Of a stretch of 64,000 bases of DNA, positions 1-12,570 are shown one piece after another. The notes under the pieces are model-generated. The model was not told the DNA's origin. It did not search any database and was given only the letters and a program-made list of their open reading frames with translations. The position numbers were made by a program, and so were the translations under genes. The DNA is taken from the NCBI GenBank assembly GCA_950295325.1, contig OX485804.1:55304001-55368000 (forward strand). The letters are read 5' to 3'. Source of the stretch: Polytrichum commune. Taxonomy: Eukaryota; Streptophyta; Polytrichopsida; Polytrichales; Polytrichaceae. Each line of letters begins with the position of its first letter. The stretch's first letter is position 1.

Positions 1-1800
1 AGTCGTTGGTTTATTTCAATGGGGTCTCCCAACTCAGTGGAATACCTTGAAGACTTTGAAGCTGATTCTAGTGGCAAATTATAGCATCAATGAATAGAAT
101 GTTGAAATAATATCATAAATTCCGGATTGATGTGTCCTAATTGAATTGTTGTTGAATTTTTCTTTTAACATGTGCCACATTAATATGCTCCAATGAAACA
201 AACTATTACAAAACAACTATACATATCTTATAAGATGAGCACATTAAACACCAGCAGGCATAGTTTTTTACTTCAAAAACTTATGATACACCACCCTTCA
301 GAAAAAATTGAGATGAGGTTCTGAGATTAGAAAATTGTAGGAGGTCACAACCCAAAGTAATGGCTGGCAGAGAGAGAACGCGATCCCTTCGCAGCACTTG
401 TTGTGAATGCAAAAAGGAAGGAACACTCAAAGTGCTGTGGGAAGTGCACTTTTGCACCCACAAGTATTGCATTAAAATACACTTGTTAAGTTGCTGAGCA
501 ACGTTTGCTAAATCAAACTAAGAAGGCCCAAATGAAATTCTATTGTCTCTTTGCAGCTTGCGCATTCCAAAAGGCTCGAGTACTTGACTTGCAAACGCAC
601 CTAGTGCCTACAATGCAAGTGCTCACCTGAAGCTTCCTTAATCTTGCGAGCTTCTTGCTAGCTTCTTGCTCACTGCACATGATACTATTGAGCTCTGAGT
701 TGCTCTCGCCACATCCATACCACACTTCGGGTTGCAGCAAAGCATCTAGTGTAGCAAGTAAGCAGTCTTTTTGATTTGGACAGCCTTGAACTGAGGGTTA
801 CTTAAAAGTGGATCCAAATCTACACCCCGACTACACTGATCATCCCAATTAGTGCGTGCTACTATTCGCGATAACGTCTTGCTCGGGAGTTCAGTTTTCA
901 CTAATGAAAGGTGATCAATAGGTTGTTCAGACATTTTAGAACATAAATGACTTTGCATGTTAAAATATTACATTCTCGTTAAATAGTTATAGTGCTACGT
1001 AACTTTGAATAGTAACACACACTTATATGGGGAAAATCAGTGTGCTCATCACGCTATTAGAAATACTTAACAGCAACCGTGACCCAAGAGCAACCTGTTC
1101 ATTTCAAGTCACACCGAAACCTTAGCTTTCATTAATTATCACATGACATCCAAATTTCTTGACCTGAATTGCATTAATCTCCATATGGGTTGGGTCAAAA
1201 CATGTAATTTTTTGTTGTTGTGAAAGTGTCCATAGTTTATAGGCACTCTACCTTATTTGAGGATGCACTTGATGGTTTAAAAATCTACCTTAAGGGCATA
1301 CTGGTGATGCGAGTGGAGTGGTCAATCCTCTTCAGGTCCTTCTAGAAGGGTGAAACGGGAACAATCTGTCTCTCATTTGGGGATCAATGTGGACACATTA
1401 TCACTTCTCTGGGAAAAACACAGCTCACCTTCCTTTGAGGTGTGAAGAAAATGCCTTAGCTTATGTTGACTACTCAATGGCCTGCTCAGACCTTCTCGGT
1501 CACCCAATGTTACAAAAAGTTGCCTTGCGTGTGCAAGTGCAATTTTTTTATTTTATTTTTAAGATGTCGAATGTTCTGAAATGTCCAAAGTTTAGGTAAC
1601 AGTATTCCGATAGAAAGTCATGACTCACAATGAGAATGAGAAACCAATAAAGTCGTCACCCATCACAAGCTGAGAATTTATGACGAGGAAGGTAACTTGG
1701 TCTTTCGTCTTACTGTGTTCAAGAGTCGTCCAACGTTTCAAAACGTTCAACCAACAGTGTAGAACTCCAAAATCGGTTGTTGAACGTTTTGTGGCATTTA
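1..1800. other. Intergenic DNA, no gene recognised
   Basis: This is AT-rich sequence with only short open frames and no recognisable protein, RNA gene or complete mobile element. Near its right end (about 1738-1792) an inverted pair built on the word AAAACGTTCAACCAAC and its complement could form a short hairpin just outside the mariner-like element that starts at 1801. Confidence 0.5.
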
Positions 1801-2230
1801 AAATAGAAATACCATAAACCTTGAACTACCTTCTACATGTGCAGTAGACTTCCATCAGAACAGTGAAGCGTCATTTCTGAAACCGATAGTTGCGAGGCTG
1901 GCAGCTTGAAATACGTGTATAGTCAGTTTAGTCAAATTTAGTCATGTTTGACTACCATCAATCATAGTTTAATGTACTCATGAGTTAACCGGTTTAGGTG
2001 ATGCTTTGTGTGGAAACGAGCATTACTGTGTTCTAGTGAATGAGTAGGGGGTTTGACAAACTTTCTACTTTAAAAAATTGTCGAATTTTTTTTACATGGA
2101 ATAAAAATATAAAACAACTGGCATTCTTCACAAATCCTTCTCTTCTATCTTGGAAAATTTATCTCATGATTTAAAGACCATATCTTCAATGCGAATCACC
2201 TTCTTTTCACGGTTTATGGTATTTCTACCT
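1801..2230. mobile_element. Mariner/Stowaway-like miniature inverted-repeat element, copy 1
   Basis: The left end reads AAATAGAAATACCATAAACC and the right end is its near complement (GGTATTTCTACCT). A TA dinucleotide lies immediately outside each end (1799-1800 and 2231-2232), as expected for Tc1/mariner-type insertion. The right half shares long stretches with 34797-34989 and 47389-47585, including the segment with GTAGGGGGTTTGAC and the run AATAAAATTATGAAACAAC. No coding capacity is visible, so it would need a transposase from elsewhere. Boundaries come from comparing copies by eye. Confidence 0.7.
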
Positions 2231-2723
2231 TAGCGTCAAAGTGCACAAAAAGCTGGCTCCCAACTTGGACATTTGCAATGTGTGAGTGGGCTATTACAAG
2301 CCTTATCAAGCTCTTGATCACTTCCCTTCACAAGGAGTAGAGAGTCCACAGAGCCGAAGAAATATCCTTGGCTTGTCGGCAAGTATTTGCTGCCAATCAT
2401 TCTCTCCAGAAATTGAATGTCATTAGTGCAATATCATGGCATCTTCAACACTAATCGATTCATTCATGAAGCGAAAGCGCCACATATCACAGGTTCATTT
2501 GACTGATATTCATGATAAAATAACACTAAGACAAGAAACTCCAAAGGAAAGCGCCAGGGAACGTTGCCAATGACACTATAAACATCAATTAACTATTTGT
2601 AAAAATCAAGGTTGTTCATCATTTTTCCTTGGAAGTGCAGTTGTGGTGTGAGTTCCTTGAACTCCCTTACATCACCCACGACACATTCTCCAAAGAGTTG
2701 TCAGGTTTCTTCATTTAAGTGTA

Positions 2724-4198
2724 TAAGAGCAAGCCCATTCATCCTGCATTTGCATCTACATTTGCACTTTGTACTTGTAGGTGCAGGAGAGTGTCGCCTT
2801 ATCAACTAAAATGATTCAATTGGTCCGCTCAATTTAATGTAGGGAACGTGATGGGAACGTAATGATTGCTAGTTGGTACGAGAGAATACCCATTGAGGGT
2901 TCTTAAAATACAAATCAATCATTCCAATACACCCACACATGTTTCTAAAACCATGCAAATAATCAATTGTAATATGGAAGATCTCATCAATTGTGACAGA
3001 AGGATTGTCTCATAATGGCCCAATTGGCTCATTTTAGTTGATAAGGCATGCATCCCACATAACTGGATGAAACCTTTTGCAGATGCTAGTTCCCACCCTG
3101 CATATGGGCCTGATTTGCAGGGATGCATATAACAAATTTGACAAACAACTTTTCTGTGAAAGTACTTAACCCTTAAAGGACATATGCTTTCCCGATACCA
3201 CACCCAAAATATCTTTTAAAATTCATTTTAAGCATGATTAACCAATTAATTTACATAGGCTCTATTCTAAAGAAGTATAGATCTTGCTAAGGTTCTCGAT
3301 TTGGCATTCTAAAAACCCCATTTGGTGCAATGGAGTAGAAGTTTTGAACAAGATTCTCCCAAAATAATACCAAGCCCGTGGGGCAGCATTGTCCTTTAAG
3401 GGTTAAACTTTCACCTGCTTCGCCCGGCCTTGCCCTAGAATTCAGGGTAATCCTTTGTAAATTCCTCTAAATCAATTGGTAAATTCCTTGAAGTTTTGAA
3501 TTCGAACCGGTTGTTTCACAAACTCAACATCTTTGATCCATGTCAACATATATATATGAGGGAGAATCGACAACTACACTAAATATGATATTTAGTGTCA
3601 CCAATTCTAATTGTCTTGCTCAATACCAATTGTAAACCATGGTGTAGTGTCACCAACACTAAATGTTAACCCAACATTCTTTGTCATACCTTGTAATTTT
3701 TTTGGGTGATTATAGATTTATGGTGTTCCAATTACAGTCACTTATTTTTCATCCAAAATTCAACCATCCGTGACAACAACTAAGATTCACAAGTTGTTGA
3801 CAAGAGAAGGTTGGGTTTTGGCTGATGGATGAACTCATCCATCATCCATGACAATATTTGTTCACTTTTTCGTTAAAAGTGTCATCTAAAAATTTATGAT
3901 AGTGACACAAAATACCATATGATACTTATCAAAATATTGAGTGTAGTTATACATGAACCGGTTGAGTTTGAGAAATAATTGGTTGAGGTTTAAGACTTCA
4001 AGAAAATTACCCATCACAAATGAACTGGTTGAGTTTGAGAAATAATTATTTGAAGGTCAATACTTCAAGAAAATTGCGCTTCACAGATGTAGGTTAAGTG
4101 GCAGGATTACTTGCATCTGCACGTGCATCCTGGATGGAGGCCACTTTCCGTTCCCAGATGCATATGTAGATGAATGATATCATTGGCCTTGCTCTAAA
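2724..4198. repeat. Region bounded by matching inverted ends, possible composite DNA transposon
   Basis: The left edge carries TAAGAGCAAGCCCATTCATC and the right edge ends with a diverged complement (GGCCTTGCTCTAAA at about 4185-4198). Inside is a strong inverted repeat, CTTATCAACTAAAATGA at about 2798-2814 against its complement at about 3030-3047. The interior also contains fragments of the 6150-6375 element family (3425-3530 and 3950-4090, the latter two tandem-like pieces with CCGGTTGAGTTTGAGAAAT) and a piece of the ACTACACTAAAT family. It may be one nested element or several. No protein is recognised. Confidence 0.35.
3573..3712. repeat. Miniature repeat of the ACTACACTAAAT family (short version)
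   Basis: It begins ACTACACTAAATATGATATT and contains the paired word ATTTAGTGT. A second copy lies inverted at about 33620-33755, and similarity extends through a shared GTTAACCCAACATT segment. The terminal word matches the longer elements at 32702-33038 and 48928-49250, so it is probably an internally deleted relative. Confidence 0.5.
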
Positions 4199-4199
4199 G

Positions 4200-6140
4200 C
4201 TCCACACTTTCCTAGGTATATAGGTTAAGTTGGAGTTGGGGTTACCTTGCAATTTGGATGAAACACGTAACTCATTGAAAGAAATTTCTCCTTGGGCTGC
4301 CCTTAACCCCTAACCTCTAACTTCCCACGCCCAATTTCCCACCAATATGCCCAGAAAATGTGACCTTAATTTCAGTGACTATAGCTGAAGATTGAAATTC
4401 TTTTTTGACAAATCCAACCATATAGATGTTTGCACATTAGAGGTGACTACTTACAATCCATACTTCAAGCGTTGAAGTTCTATTATGTAGGAGATTATAA
4501 AAGGAATGTCAATAGTGGTCTTGAGGGGCATCAATTTGAAAATTAACTTGGGATTGGTTTTTTGATCGAACTTTCACTCAAATCATCTCCAAATGACAAA
4601 ATGTGACCCTTATTCAAAAGAGGGGCAATATACCTACTCAAATCATCTCACAAATCGTCAAACCATTATTTTGTGATTTTTGGGGAAGCTTTGCAATTTG
4701 AGGAAGCGGTGCCACAACTACGCACCTTCCACATGGATTTACACCCACCAACACATGTCCAACTAAACATTCCAATGGTAGATGTTTAAGATATGTTGTG
4801 TTTTCAAATCAACTGGGAATCATGTGCACATAGAAATCAACCAAAAAGCATGTCTGGGATATATTGTTCCTAAACTGCAGAGGTGATACATGCCAAGTTT
4901 TGGTTCATGGACCGGTTCCATTTTAAACTAGTTGAGAGCACACTCTCATATTTTAATTACTCTAAAAATAGATAACTTTGTTGATACAAATTTATCTATG
5001 TTGCAGAACACAACAAAAATGAACATGAACAAAAGGAGTAGTTGAAACAATCAAGAGACCATCCGAACTAGTGTCAAAGGGGTCAGAGCGAACAACTTAT
5101 GACTAGATTATGGTCGCATAGGGCATTAGGGGTTAAGTACATACCCGCCTTGATGGTGGGGTCCACATTTAGGTGGGTATAGTATTGTTCTTCCTCTTTA
5201 TCAAGACACGTTTGGTTGCGCAAGAAAATGTCGTATCATCCAAAGTTGTACCGTATTCTCTGTACTATGACATTTTGGCCTCAAATGTCGTAATATCAAG
5301 TTTTTTTCAAGAAAAATGATCTATTTCAATGAAAAACGTACATAATGAAGATACATAACTCTTAAGAAATTACATTTGTATGAAGTAAGATGCTCACAAC
5401 ACTCCCCAATTGCTTACAACATCCCCCAAGGTTCCCATGCATGTCACAAAACATTAATCACATATAAACCTTGGAATACGTGTGGATCCCACCACTTATG
5501 CACATTAATTACCTCTATCATATGACAAATCTGACCTATGAAAAATTGGTTGTTTTTCAAGTGCTCTAATCATCATATGTAGGTATTAAACTTAACATTA
5601 GAAAGTTTGGTCAACATGACATGTGTCGTAAAGTCAAGGTGTCGTACAATCGAGTGTTGTAATACGGAGGTGATTGAATAACCTCTAAATTAAATAAAAT
5701 GAACACTTGCATCCTGAGCCAAACTCCGGAGCTGGAAGTGGCCACAATTGAACCGCAGACCCACCTGAAAGAATGGAAAAGCTTATCGTGTGCAAAAGTG
5801 TCAGTTGAATTACTAGAAAGTTGCTGGACCACTGCCACCAAAGTCAGTGCAACGACCACAATAAGGATCATGCATGTTGATGAGCCTCTCCTTTTTCTAC
5901 TCACACGAAATCATGAATGCAGGCACCAGCCACTGCTCTAACTTATAGGATCTTATATATATAGTTGACTCTCTTCATGAGCGATTGATAAAAAAACAAC
6001 AACAAAAAAAACAAGTTCCTCAGTTGGTGAAGGAATTCTCTGCGGTCTCATGAATTTCAGTGCATGCCTTCAACACCTACTACAAACTTGGTGAAGTTTG
6101 GCAACCCTCCACTTGTTGTCTTTCTTTTTGTATTCTCAAA
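4200..6140. other. Intergenic DNA, no gene recognised
   Basis: Only short open frames occur, and the one at 5611-5941 is open on both strands without a recognisable domain. The stretch 5215-5680 repeatedly uses the word TGTCGTA and resembles 29380-30115, so it is probably a decayed repeat. I see no complete ends for it. Confidence 0.4.
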
Positions 6141-6149
6141 CCCTACTAA

Positions 6150-6375
6150 CAGTGATCGGGGAGATTTTTGGGCATAGTCGGTTGATATCCTAGTGTTTGC
6201 AAGTCCAACCAGTTACATGTTGACATCCTCCGGTTTTCCTTTTTTAAATTGGTGTATATTTTATAGATTCCTCTAAAATGATGGGTAATTTTCCTGCAGT
6301 CTTGAACTTCAACTGGCTATTTCTCAAACTCAACCGGTTCATCTATAAGTAACTGCCGGTTCTCGCCAATCATTG
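6150..6375 (+). mobile_element. hAT-type miniature element, family 1, full-length copy
   Basis: The 226-bp element begins CAGTGATCGGGGAGA and ends with an imperfect complement (CCAATCATTG). It is flanked by a perfect 8-bp direct repeat CCTACTAA at 6142-6149 and 6376-6383. An 8-bp target-site duplication and CA..TG termini are hallmarks of hAT-superfamily elements. The interior contains the words GTTTGCAAGTCCAACC and TTGAACTTCAAC, shared with the copy at 37836-38062. There is no coding capacity, so it is non-autonomous. Confidence 0.85.
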
Positions 6376-6918
6376 CCTACTAATATATGAGTCCTTGGCA
6401 ATCATCCTACACCACTAGGAAAAATGTGCAAATTTACCACAACAATTGTCCTCGGCAATCATATGAACATTAGACTAATTTTTGTGAGTCACAGTGTTTT
6501 TCTAGTAACAACTTTTTTCCATTAGTCTTTGATATCATGGATGACATAATGCATCGTGAACATGAATTGATGTGGGTCGGTATTTTATGATCTTTGGCAT
6601 AGATAATATGACAAGCAACACTAGATAATCTAAAGCTTCTGTAATTTGTAATAACACATCAATTATATTTGTGTAGCCACATAATTTCCATGGTATTTAT
6701 ATGTAGCCACATAAGATTAGTTACCGCATAAAGCACATAATATACGTTAAAGTCTTTATATTGGTGTGTATAATCAAATGTGGTATAATACCCATGGTAT
6801 TATACCACCCTCAAATCCATCTATATTTGTATAATTGGTATATCTGTAATATAGATTTTGCGAGCACTTTATCATTTTGTCTGTAATGAGTGGTGAGGTT
6901 GCCATGTGTGTATCAACG

Positions 6919-7056
6919 ATGGGAAAGAAGAAATGTGAGTCATGGAATCACTTTGGGGTCGTATTCAAGCAGGAGGGCAACAAATCTTTGTATTGTAAGT
7001 GTTTGGCATGTCATGAGTCGAAGGTTACATTTGATTGCATGTTGTGTATAATATAA
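6919..7056 (+). pseudogene. BED-type zinc-finger remnant of a hAT-like transposase
   Basis: A 45-codon frame starts at an ATG and reads through the spaced pattern W-NHF-(x)n-CKCLACHESK before a stop. A Trp followed by an aromatic pair and a Cys-x2-Cys is the first half of a BED finger, the DNA-binding module at the N terminus of many plant hAT transposases. The His/Cys half that should follow is missing, and the DNA beyond 7056 becomes a TA-rich near-palindrome. This is a fragment, not a working gene. The family call rests on pattern only. Confidence 0.45.
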
Positions 7057-7059
7057 AAT

Positions 7060-9014
7060 GGTATTATATGGTATTATACACTGCACTATTTGCCCAAAGC
7101 AATTATACAAAACAGTAAGTTTGTAGAATCTATTACAAATTTCACTACAAGCATATGAGTCTTGGGTAATTGACTTGCGTAATTAAAAAATTGCCCTATG
7201 TTATTGGCAAATTTGCAAATCTACCACAATGATTGTTGTCAACAATCGTCATGCTTGTCATACTTCCGTGATATACTCACCTCCTTCTCATAGGTTGGAA
7301 GTGTTTTAGGTGCACACTATATTCAATCCAATAAAAATATTCTAACCTACAATATGGACCTGAGATGGACCTGTGATGTTAAATAATGTAGGTTGGCAAA
7401 TAGCATGCATCCACATTATTATCCCCAATGGTTTTAGGGTGGGAATGAGGCCAATAATGTTGCCCATAACATTATCATGATTTGTGTACTTTGAGGTTTT
7501 AACTTGATTTTAAGCACGCACAAGCCAACCACATTCTAAATTGACATGGGCAAATTAGAAGGGATTGTGCCATTTGAGGCATAATTGCACAACCTCATAG
7601 AAGACATCCACTTTCATTCTTGGAACTTGATGCTAGTAGTTGAAAGATTATAATCACTCGCAATTGAAGAAGAAGGCTCAGAGTCTTATTTTTGTAGTCA
7701 CTTTGGGACCACCCCCATAAACTGACATTTATGTATATTTGGACAAACCACTTGTCCAAAAATAATAAGGGACATGCACTTGTGGGGACAAAATCATCAA
7801 ATGACAATAACAAATACAATTACACAACAACCACAACTTTGAATGTTTGTATTTCAAGTTTGCCAACCACCATATTTGTGTAATTTTGTGATCTCGTGTA
7901 CATCATATTGACGGTTGGAATTATTTAAATTTCATGCATAAATCCATATACACTTAAATTCTAGTTCATACACCAAACAAAGATCTTCATATTTAGAGTT
8001 CCAAACACAAGAAATGTTTGTTTGAATGTAGCATACCATTTTTTATACACCTTTGACATCTAAAGAAGCACGCCTACATGAGGTTACTCTAATTTAAACT
8101 TATTAAACCATCGAACTTAAAATATAGGATCCCTCAAATCATTTGGAGGTGGAACTCATAATATATCAATATTTTTAATATTGAATCTCAACAATATATA
8201 ATCATAAATAATATAGGGTGTTGTACAACAAATTTTAAAAGATACTTATTAAATATTCACTAAATTATAGAGCATCCCTCTAATGTGTCATTAGAGTATA
8301 GGACCCAATAAAATATGATCGGTTTAATGTAGATGGTTAGTGAACCCCTATAGGTAGTGAATCCCCTAAAGACAAACAAAATATCATTCTAAACACATGT
8401 GACCTATGAGATGGTTCCCCTACATGACCACTTAGTAACTAATGGTTTCTACACTTTTGGTTTGAGATCCCATGAGAATACTAGGAACTCCAATCGCAAA
8501 CCTCTCCTTGGCATCCAAGTCCTTGTTCATAAGTGCCAACTCATAGATCCAATGGCCAAATTGGTCCATAGAGTTGAAAGTGTGCATAGTAGGCACACAA
8601 ATCCTACTCTCAATGCAATGGACTCTTCATAATGTATTCTCAAAGGATGTGGTTTTGACAAAAGTCTTGGCCAAGGCTATGTTTGGGAATCCTTGTCATG
8701 TTCTCACCATGTTTAGACCTTGAAGGCCCACAGGGTAAAGCAATTTCTAAGATGTGTGATAAAATTGCATTTTCAAGGGATGTTTATGATATATCACATT
8801 AGAAAAGTTTGTTTGTACAATTACAATTTTGAATAGTACTCCATGATGAAGTTTGCACATTGATTAGGGTTCAAACCACATCAATTTGAGAGTTGTTTGG
8901 AATTGGGTGAATCAAATGTATAGCCACTTGCTAGTAGACAATGAGTGTTATCACGTGAGTAGTGAGCGCTAACACATGAGCAATGAGGCAGGGATGTTTT
9001 GGAAATACACTCAC
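7060..9014. other. Intergenic DNA, no gene recognised
   Basis: The stretch is AT-rich with scattered short open frames and no recognisable protein. Around 6775-6820 and 7060-7085 there are paired TGGTATTATA words that look like the ends or core of an eroded palindromic repeat. Confidence 0.4.
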
Positions 9015-9022
9015 GAGTATCC

Positions 9023-9370
9023 CTCGGGGGGGGGGGGGGCAGTGTGTTAAAAAGTTAAGGATATAGGTGCGAACAACCACTATTTTATAGGGGGGTATTA
9101 CTTTCAATTCTCTTCTTTTTTTCACATGCTATCATTATGTAAATTTCTACTTTGGGTTAATAGAAAAATGGCTTGCATTACTTATAATTCCAAATTACCT
9201 ATTATTCCATACCCTATAGTACTTTAAAGATGTCCAGTGCCATTTTTGATACCCTATATTACTCTTAAGCCCAATTATAATTTTTTGCTCCCATGTTTTT
9301 AAAATACCCTATCATTTGTTCGCACGTATATTGCTACTCCAACCAATGACTACCCCCCCCCCCCCCCGAG
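9023..9370. mobile_element. hAT-like miniature element with homopolymer-G termini
   Basis: The element starts CTCGGG followed by a long G run and ends with a long C run followed by CCCGAG. It is flanked by the perfect 8-bp repeat GAGTATCC at 9015-9022 and 9371-9378. A second inverted pair (GTGCGAACAA near 9068 and its complement near 9318) lies inside. The 8-bp duplication supports the hAT superfamily. The length of the G and C runs may be imprecise in the assembly. Confidence 0.75.
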
Positions 9371-9579
9371 GAGTATCCTATACGTGTGGAATTTAGGCAT
9401 AAGTAATAACATTTTTATCTATAAAAATATGTATGTAGAGCTGAAAGAAATTCTACGTAATCTGATGAATGCCTTACATTGAATTTAAAATTAAAATCCA
9501 CAAGCTTTAATATTGTTGTTGGTTTGAGCATAAAATATATATGAATTGATGAAGACAATGCACACTAAAGTAGCTTAAG

Positions 9580-11030
9580 GTTTTAGACAAGATGTAAGTA
9601 TCTTATTGAAAATAAGGTCATTTGCATCATAAGCAACCAAATGGTATCCATTCTTACTACATGCGTGGATAGAGGCACTTGATTGAAAAAACATATAGAT
9701 TAGATGTATAATGAACAATACAAACAAAGGTAGAATTATTGAAACAATAATGTGTAGTTGTTGAAATATGAATGTAGAGATTAACATTGGAAACCAACCA
9801 CTAGAAGTTGTGACATCAACAACTACTGCTTCAAGCTTGGACAACACCGCAATAAACATCTAATTGAGAATTAAATGTTTCTCATGAGCGCCCCACCAAG
9901 GCATCTAGCCATTCAAGCTGGTCTTTCTCAGTAGTGTGATTAAAATACACGCCATCTTTGCCAACACATACACCTTGTTTTTCAAACTCAATGTTTTGTT
10001 GAACGATAATTTCACATTGGCATTCTTCTCATGGCAAACAACAGTATGCGGAATCTCTTTGACTACAAAATGCAAACAAACCCACAAATAGTGTTAGCAT
10101 AAGTTCTCCAATAATGATTTAATCCAATCGAATGCACTATAATTGACAAGATTTGAAAGGGTGACTGCTTATGGCGGAAACATTGAAACCACACCACAAC
10201 TTCATAACATTCACACCCCACCAATCTCTCACTATAGTGAAGTCGTACATGGCCAAATAGGTACAAACATCTTCACTAACATCTTTACATTCTAGATTGA
10301 ACAAAATAATGAACACATTATCATTAAGGAATGCATTTGAAAATTCAAAAATTGTTTCAATCGTCGTGGTATTGTGCTTATTCCATTCTGGCACAACCAT
10401 TGGAGGGGAAAAAATACATAGGACATGAAGCCCTTCAAGCAAGTCCACAATTAATAAATTGAAACCTCAGTGCAAGCACGAATCACTTGATACATTTGTG
10501 GAACGGATATTATGAAGCTATTGCACACAACAAGGACGATTCAATAAGAGGTGTTATCTACATTGATGTTACAACAAAGACAAAGAAAATAAAGAAATAA
10601 GAGAATTTGTAAGAATAATGCTTACTTGTTTGACAAATTTGTGTGTTTTCACCAACAATGGATGAGATGGTGTAATGATAATATTAAGCGCAAAAGTGTT
10701 CTCAAACATAAGTGTTCACTAGAAAATTTTCGTAACACAACCACAACATGTTGAGAGCCAAGGGGGAGAGAATAGATGTTTTTGGATCCAATTGAACATT
10801 GGGAGAAGTTGTTGCGTTTGTGACAATATTGTCAGGAGGTTGAGTATTAAGAGGAGGTTGGGTATTATGAGAAGTCAATGTCCCAACATTCTTGCTTCTT
10901 TGCTTCTTATACTGGTCTGTGATGATACAACTTGCAATTCAACCATAACTTCCTCAACCTCTAGAATTTTCTCAATAGCCTTGAATCCTTTCTCCTCCTC
11001 AGACAAGAAAAAACCCACATGACAATGCAA
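9580..11030 (-). pseudogene. Decayed DNA-methylase-like reading frames of unknown family
   Basis: Read on the minus strand, several broken frames line up as one eroded protein. Nearest the 5' side (about 11022-10880) is a charged segment containing FFLSEEEKGFKAIEKILEVE. A segment about 10448-10140 contains FSPPMVVPEWNK, in the position of the (D/N)PP(Y/F) catalytic motif of N4/N6 amino-methylases. The downstream part (9880-9590) contains AVVVDVTTSSG and then CSKNGYHLVAYDANDLIF, resembling the cofactor-binding D-x-T-x-GSG strand and following acidic strand. That order, catalytic motif before cofactor motif, is seen in some methylase classes. Stops, a frameshift and an inserted AT-rich block break it. 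The methylase reading is inference from motif spacing. I do not recognise the family by name. Confidence 0.35.
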
Positions 11031-12152
11031 AAAACCAAGGACAAAACTCTACAAGGCCTTAAACACAAGGTTGCAATAACTAAATTAAAATTTGTCTTTG
11101 TGGGTTTCATCATATCCAGAGGAACATCATCTTATGAATTACCATAATCATTACTAACACCTACTTGGGTCAGCACATCCTAACACCGCATACAAGAAAA
11201 CTAGAATATAAGAAACTACATAAGACTATAAACAATGGATTCCATAATGTCAAGGAACCTACAATGCAATCATCTTTGGGATGCTATGATTTGAATCCCC
11301 TTTGTTGGAACTAGTGCTTACTTCAAAATTCAAGGAAATTGAACCAAGTCCAAAAAACAATATAGAGGATCCAGAGTTTTCTTTAGCAAGAGTCTCTCAT
11401 ATATAAGAGACAATTTTCAAGGAAATTTCTAGACCCCTTTTATGTTGCTCACAATGGAGGCTAGCCCCTTTGGCCCATTCACATAACGCTTTCAGGCACA
11501 TTCAAAAACCTTAAGGAGGATCTCAAGGGTTGTATCAAAAATTGTCATGGGCATGCCATTCCTCCAAGGATAGATTATAATGCACATAATGAAGCCCCTT
11601 TAAGGCACCCTCATCCTTGGAGCACAAATCCCAAGGCAAAATTTCAAGCCTCCAAGCAGGTAAGGTCATTGAAATTAAAACAGAAAAAACCTAAGGGGGG
11701 TGAAAAGCTTCCTTGGAATCATTATGTTGTATATGAGACATATATGTCAAGGAAATTTTTGAACCCCCATGGCTATTCACTTCAAATTATTGGAATTTTT
11801 TCCATTGTTATAAATATATGTCTTGATTTTCTATACCCTATACTTGTGTGTTGTTCACATGATATGACAATAGAAGAACATACATGCGGAAATGTCAACA
11901 TGCAACCTTGCAAAGACTATACACAACAAAGGGCTCCAATAGTCCAACAACCATATGACTTGCTTATATGAAACCACAGTGGACGACATGATCCGTGCCT
12001 TCATGCAAATTACAAATTACCGAGCATGGGTGAAAGGGGGTTCTAATGGTAGAGGTCTTGATTTGTGTCCTTGAAACTCAAAGTGGATGCCATGTGTGGA
12101 GATCCAAAAATATTGGTTGATGTCATGAAGTCTTACCCGGGGATAGAAGACG

Positions 12153-12562
12153 CACGGGTAGATCACTCCATTGTCAAGTTGAACACCACGTGCGACCAAA
12201 AAAAATCTTCTTTTGGTAAGTTGCACCACCAAAATGGGTCAAAATTTTATCAAATTTTTTTCATGAGTAGATATACACAGTACCTATGACATAGTCAGAA
12301 GTGGTAACTAAATTTGATGATTTGTTTTTTTCATAAAACATACCATTTCTAACTAGAATGACACAAAATTGAACTAAAACAATTACTAAAAAAAATAAAG
12401 ATGACTAAAAATTTCAAAAAAGTATTCAAAAGATACTATCAATGGTTATGTATATGTAGAAAAAATATCATAAATTTTAAAATTATATATGACATGTAAT
12501 ATAGGGGTAGCAAACTTTGTCCGCACGTGGTGTCAACTTGACAATGAAGTGACCTCCCCGTG
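12153..12562 (+). mobile_element. hAT-like miniature element, family 2, copy A
   Basis: The 410-bp element begins CACGGGTAGATCACTCCATT and ends with a long near-complement (TGACCTCCCCGTG). The inverted ends span about 41 bp each and include the shared core TTGTCAAGTTGA and CACGTGCG. A perfect 8-bp direct repeat AGAAGACG flanks it (12145-12152 and 12563-12570). Near-identical sequence occurs inverted at 31866-32275, and a more diverged copy lies at 28955-29358. Non-coding. Confidence 0.88.
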
Positions 12563-12570
12563 AGAAGACG

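Noticed and set aside
5611-5941. Pair of overlapping frames on opposite strands (97 and 80 codons)
   Set aside because: No domain, no homologous copy in the window and no splice or promoter context. Length is within chance for AT-rich DNA of this size.
12065-12289. Overlapping frames crossing the left end of the family-2 element
   Set aside because: They read across a transposon boundary fixed by its target duplication, so they cannot be an original gene. Only the part left of 12152 may be ancient coding sequence.
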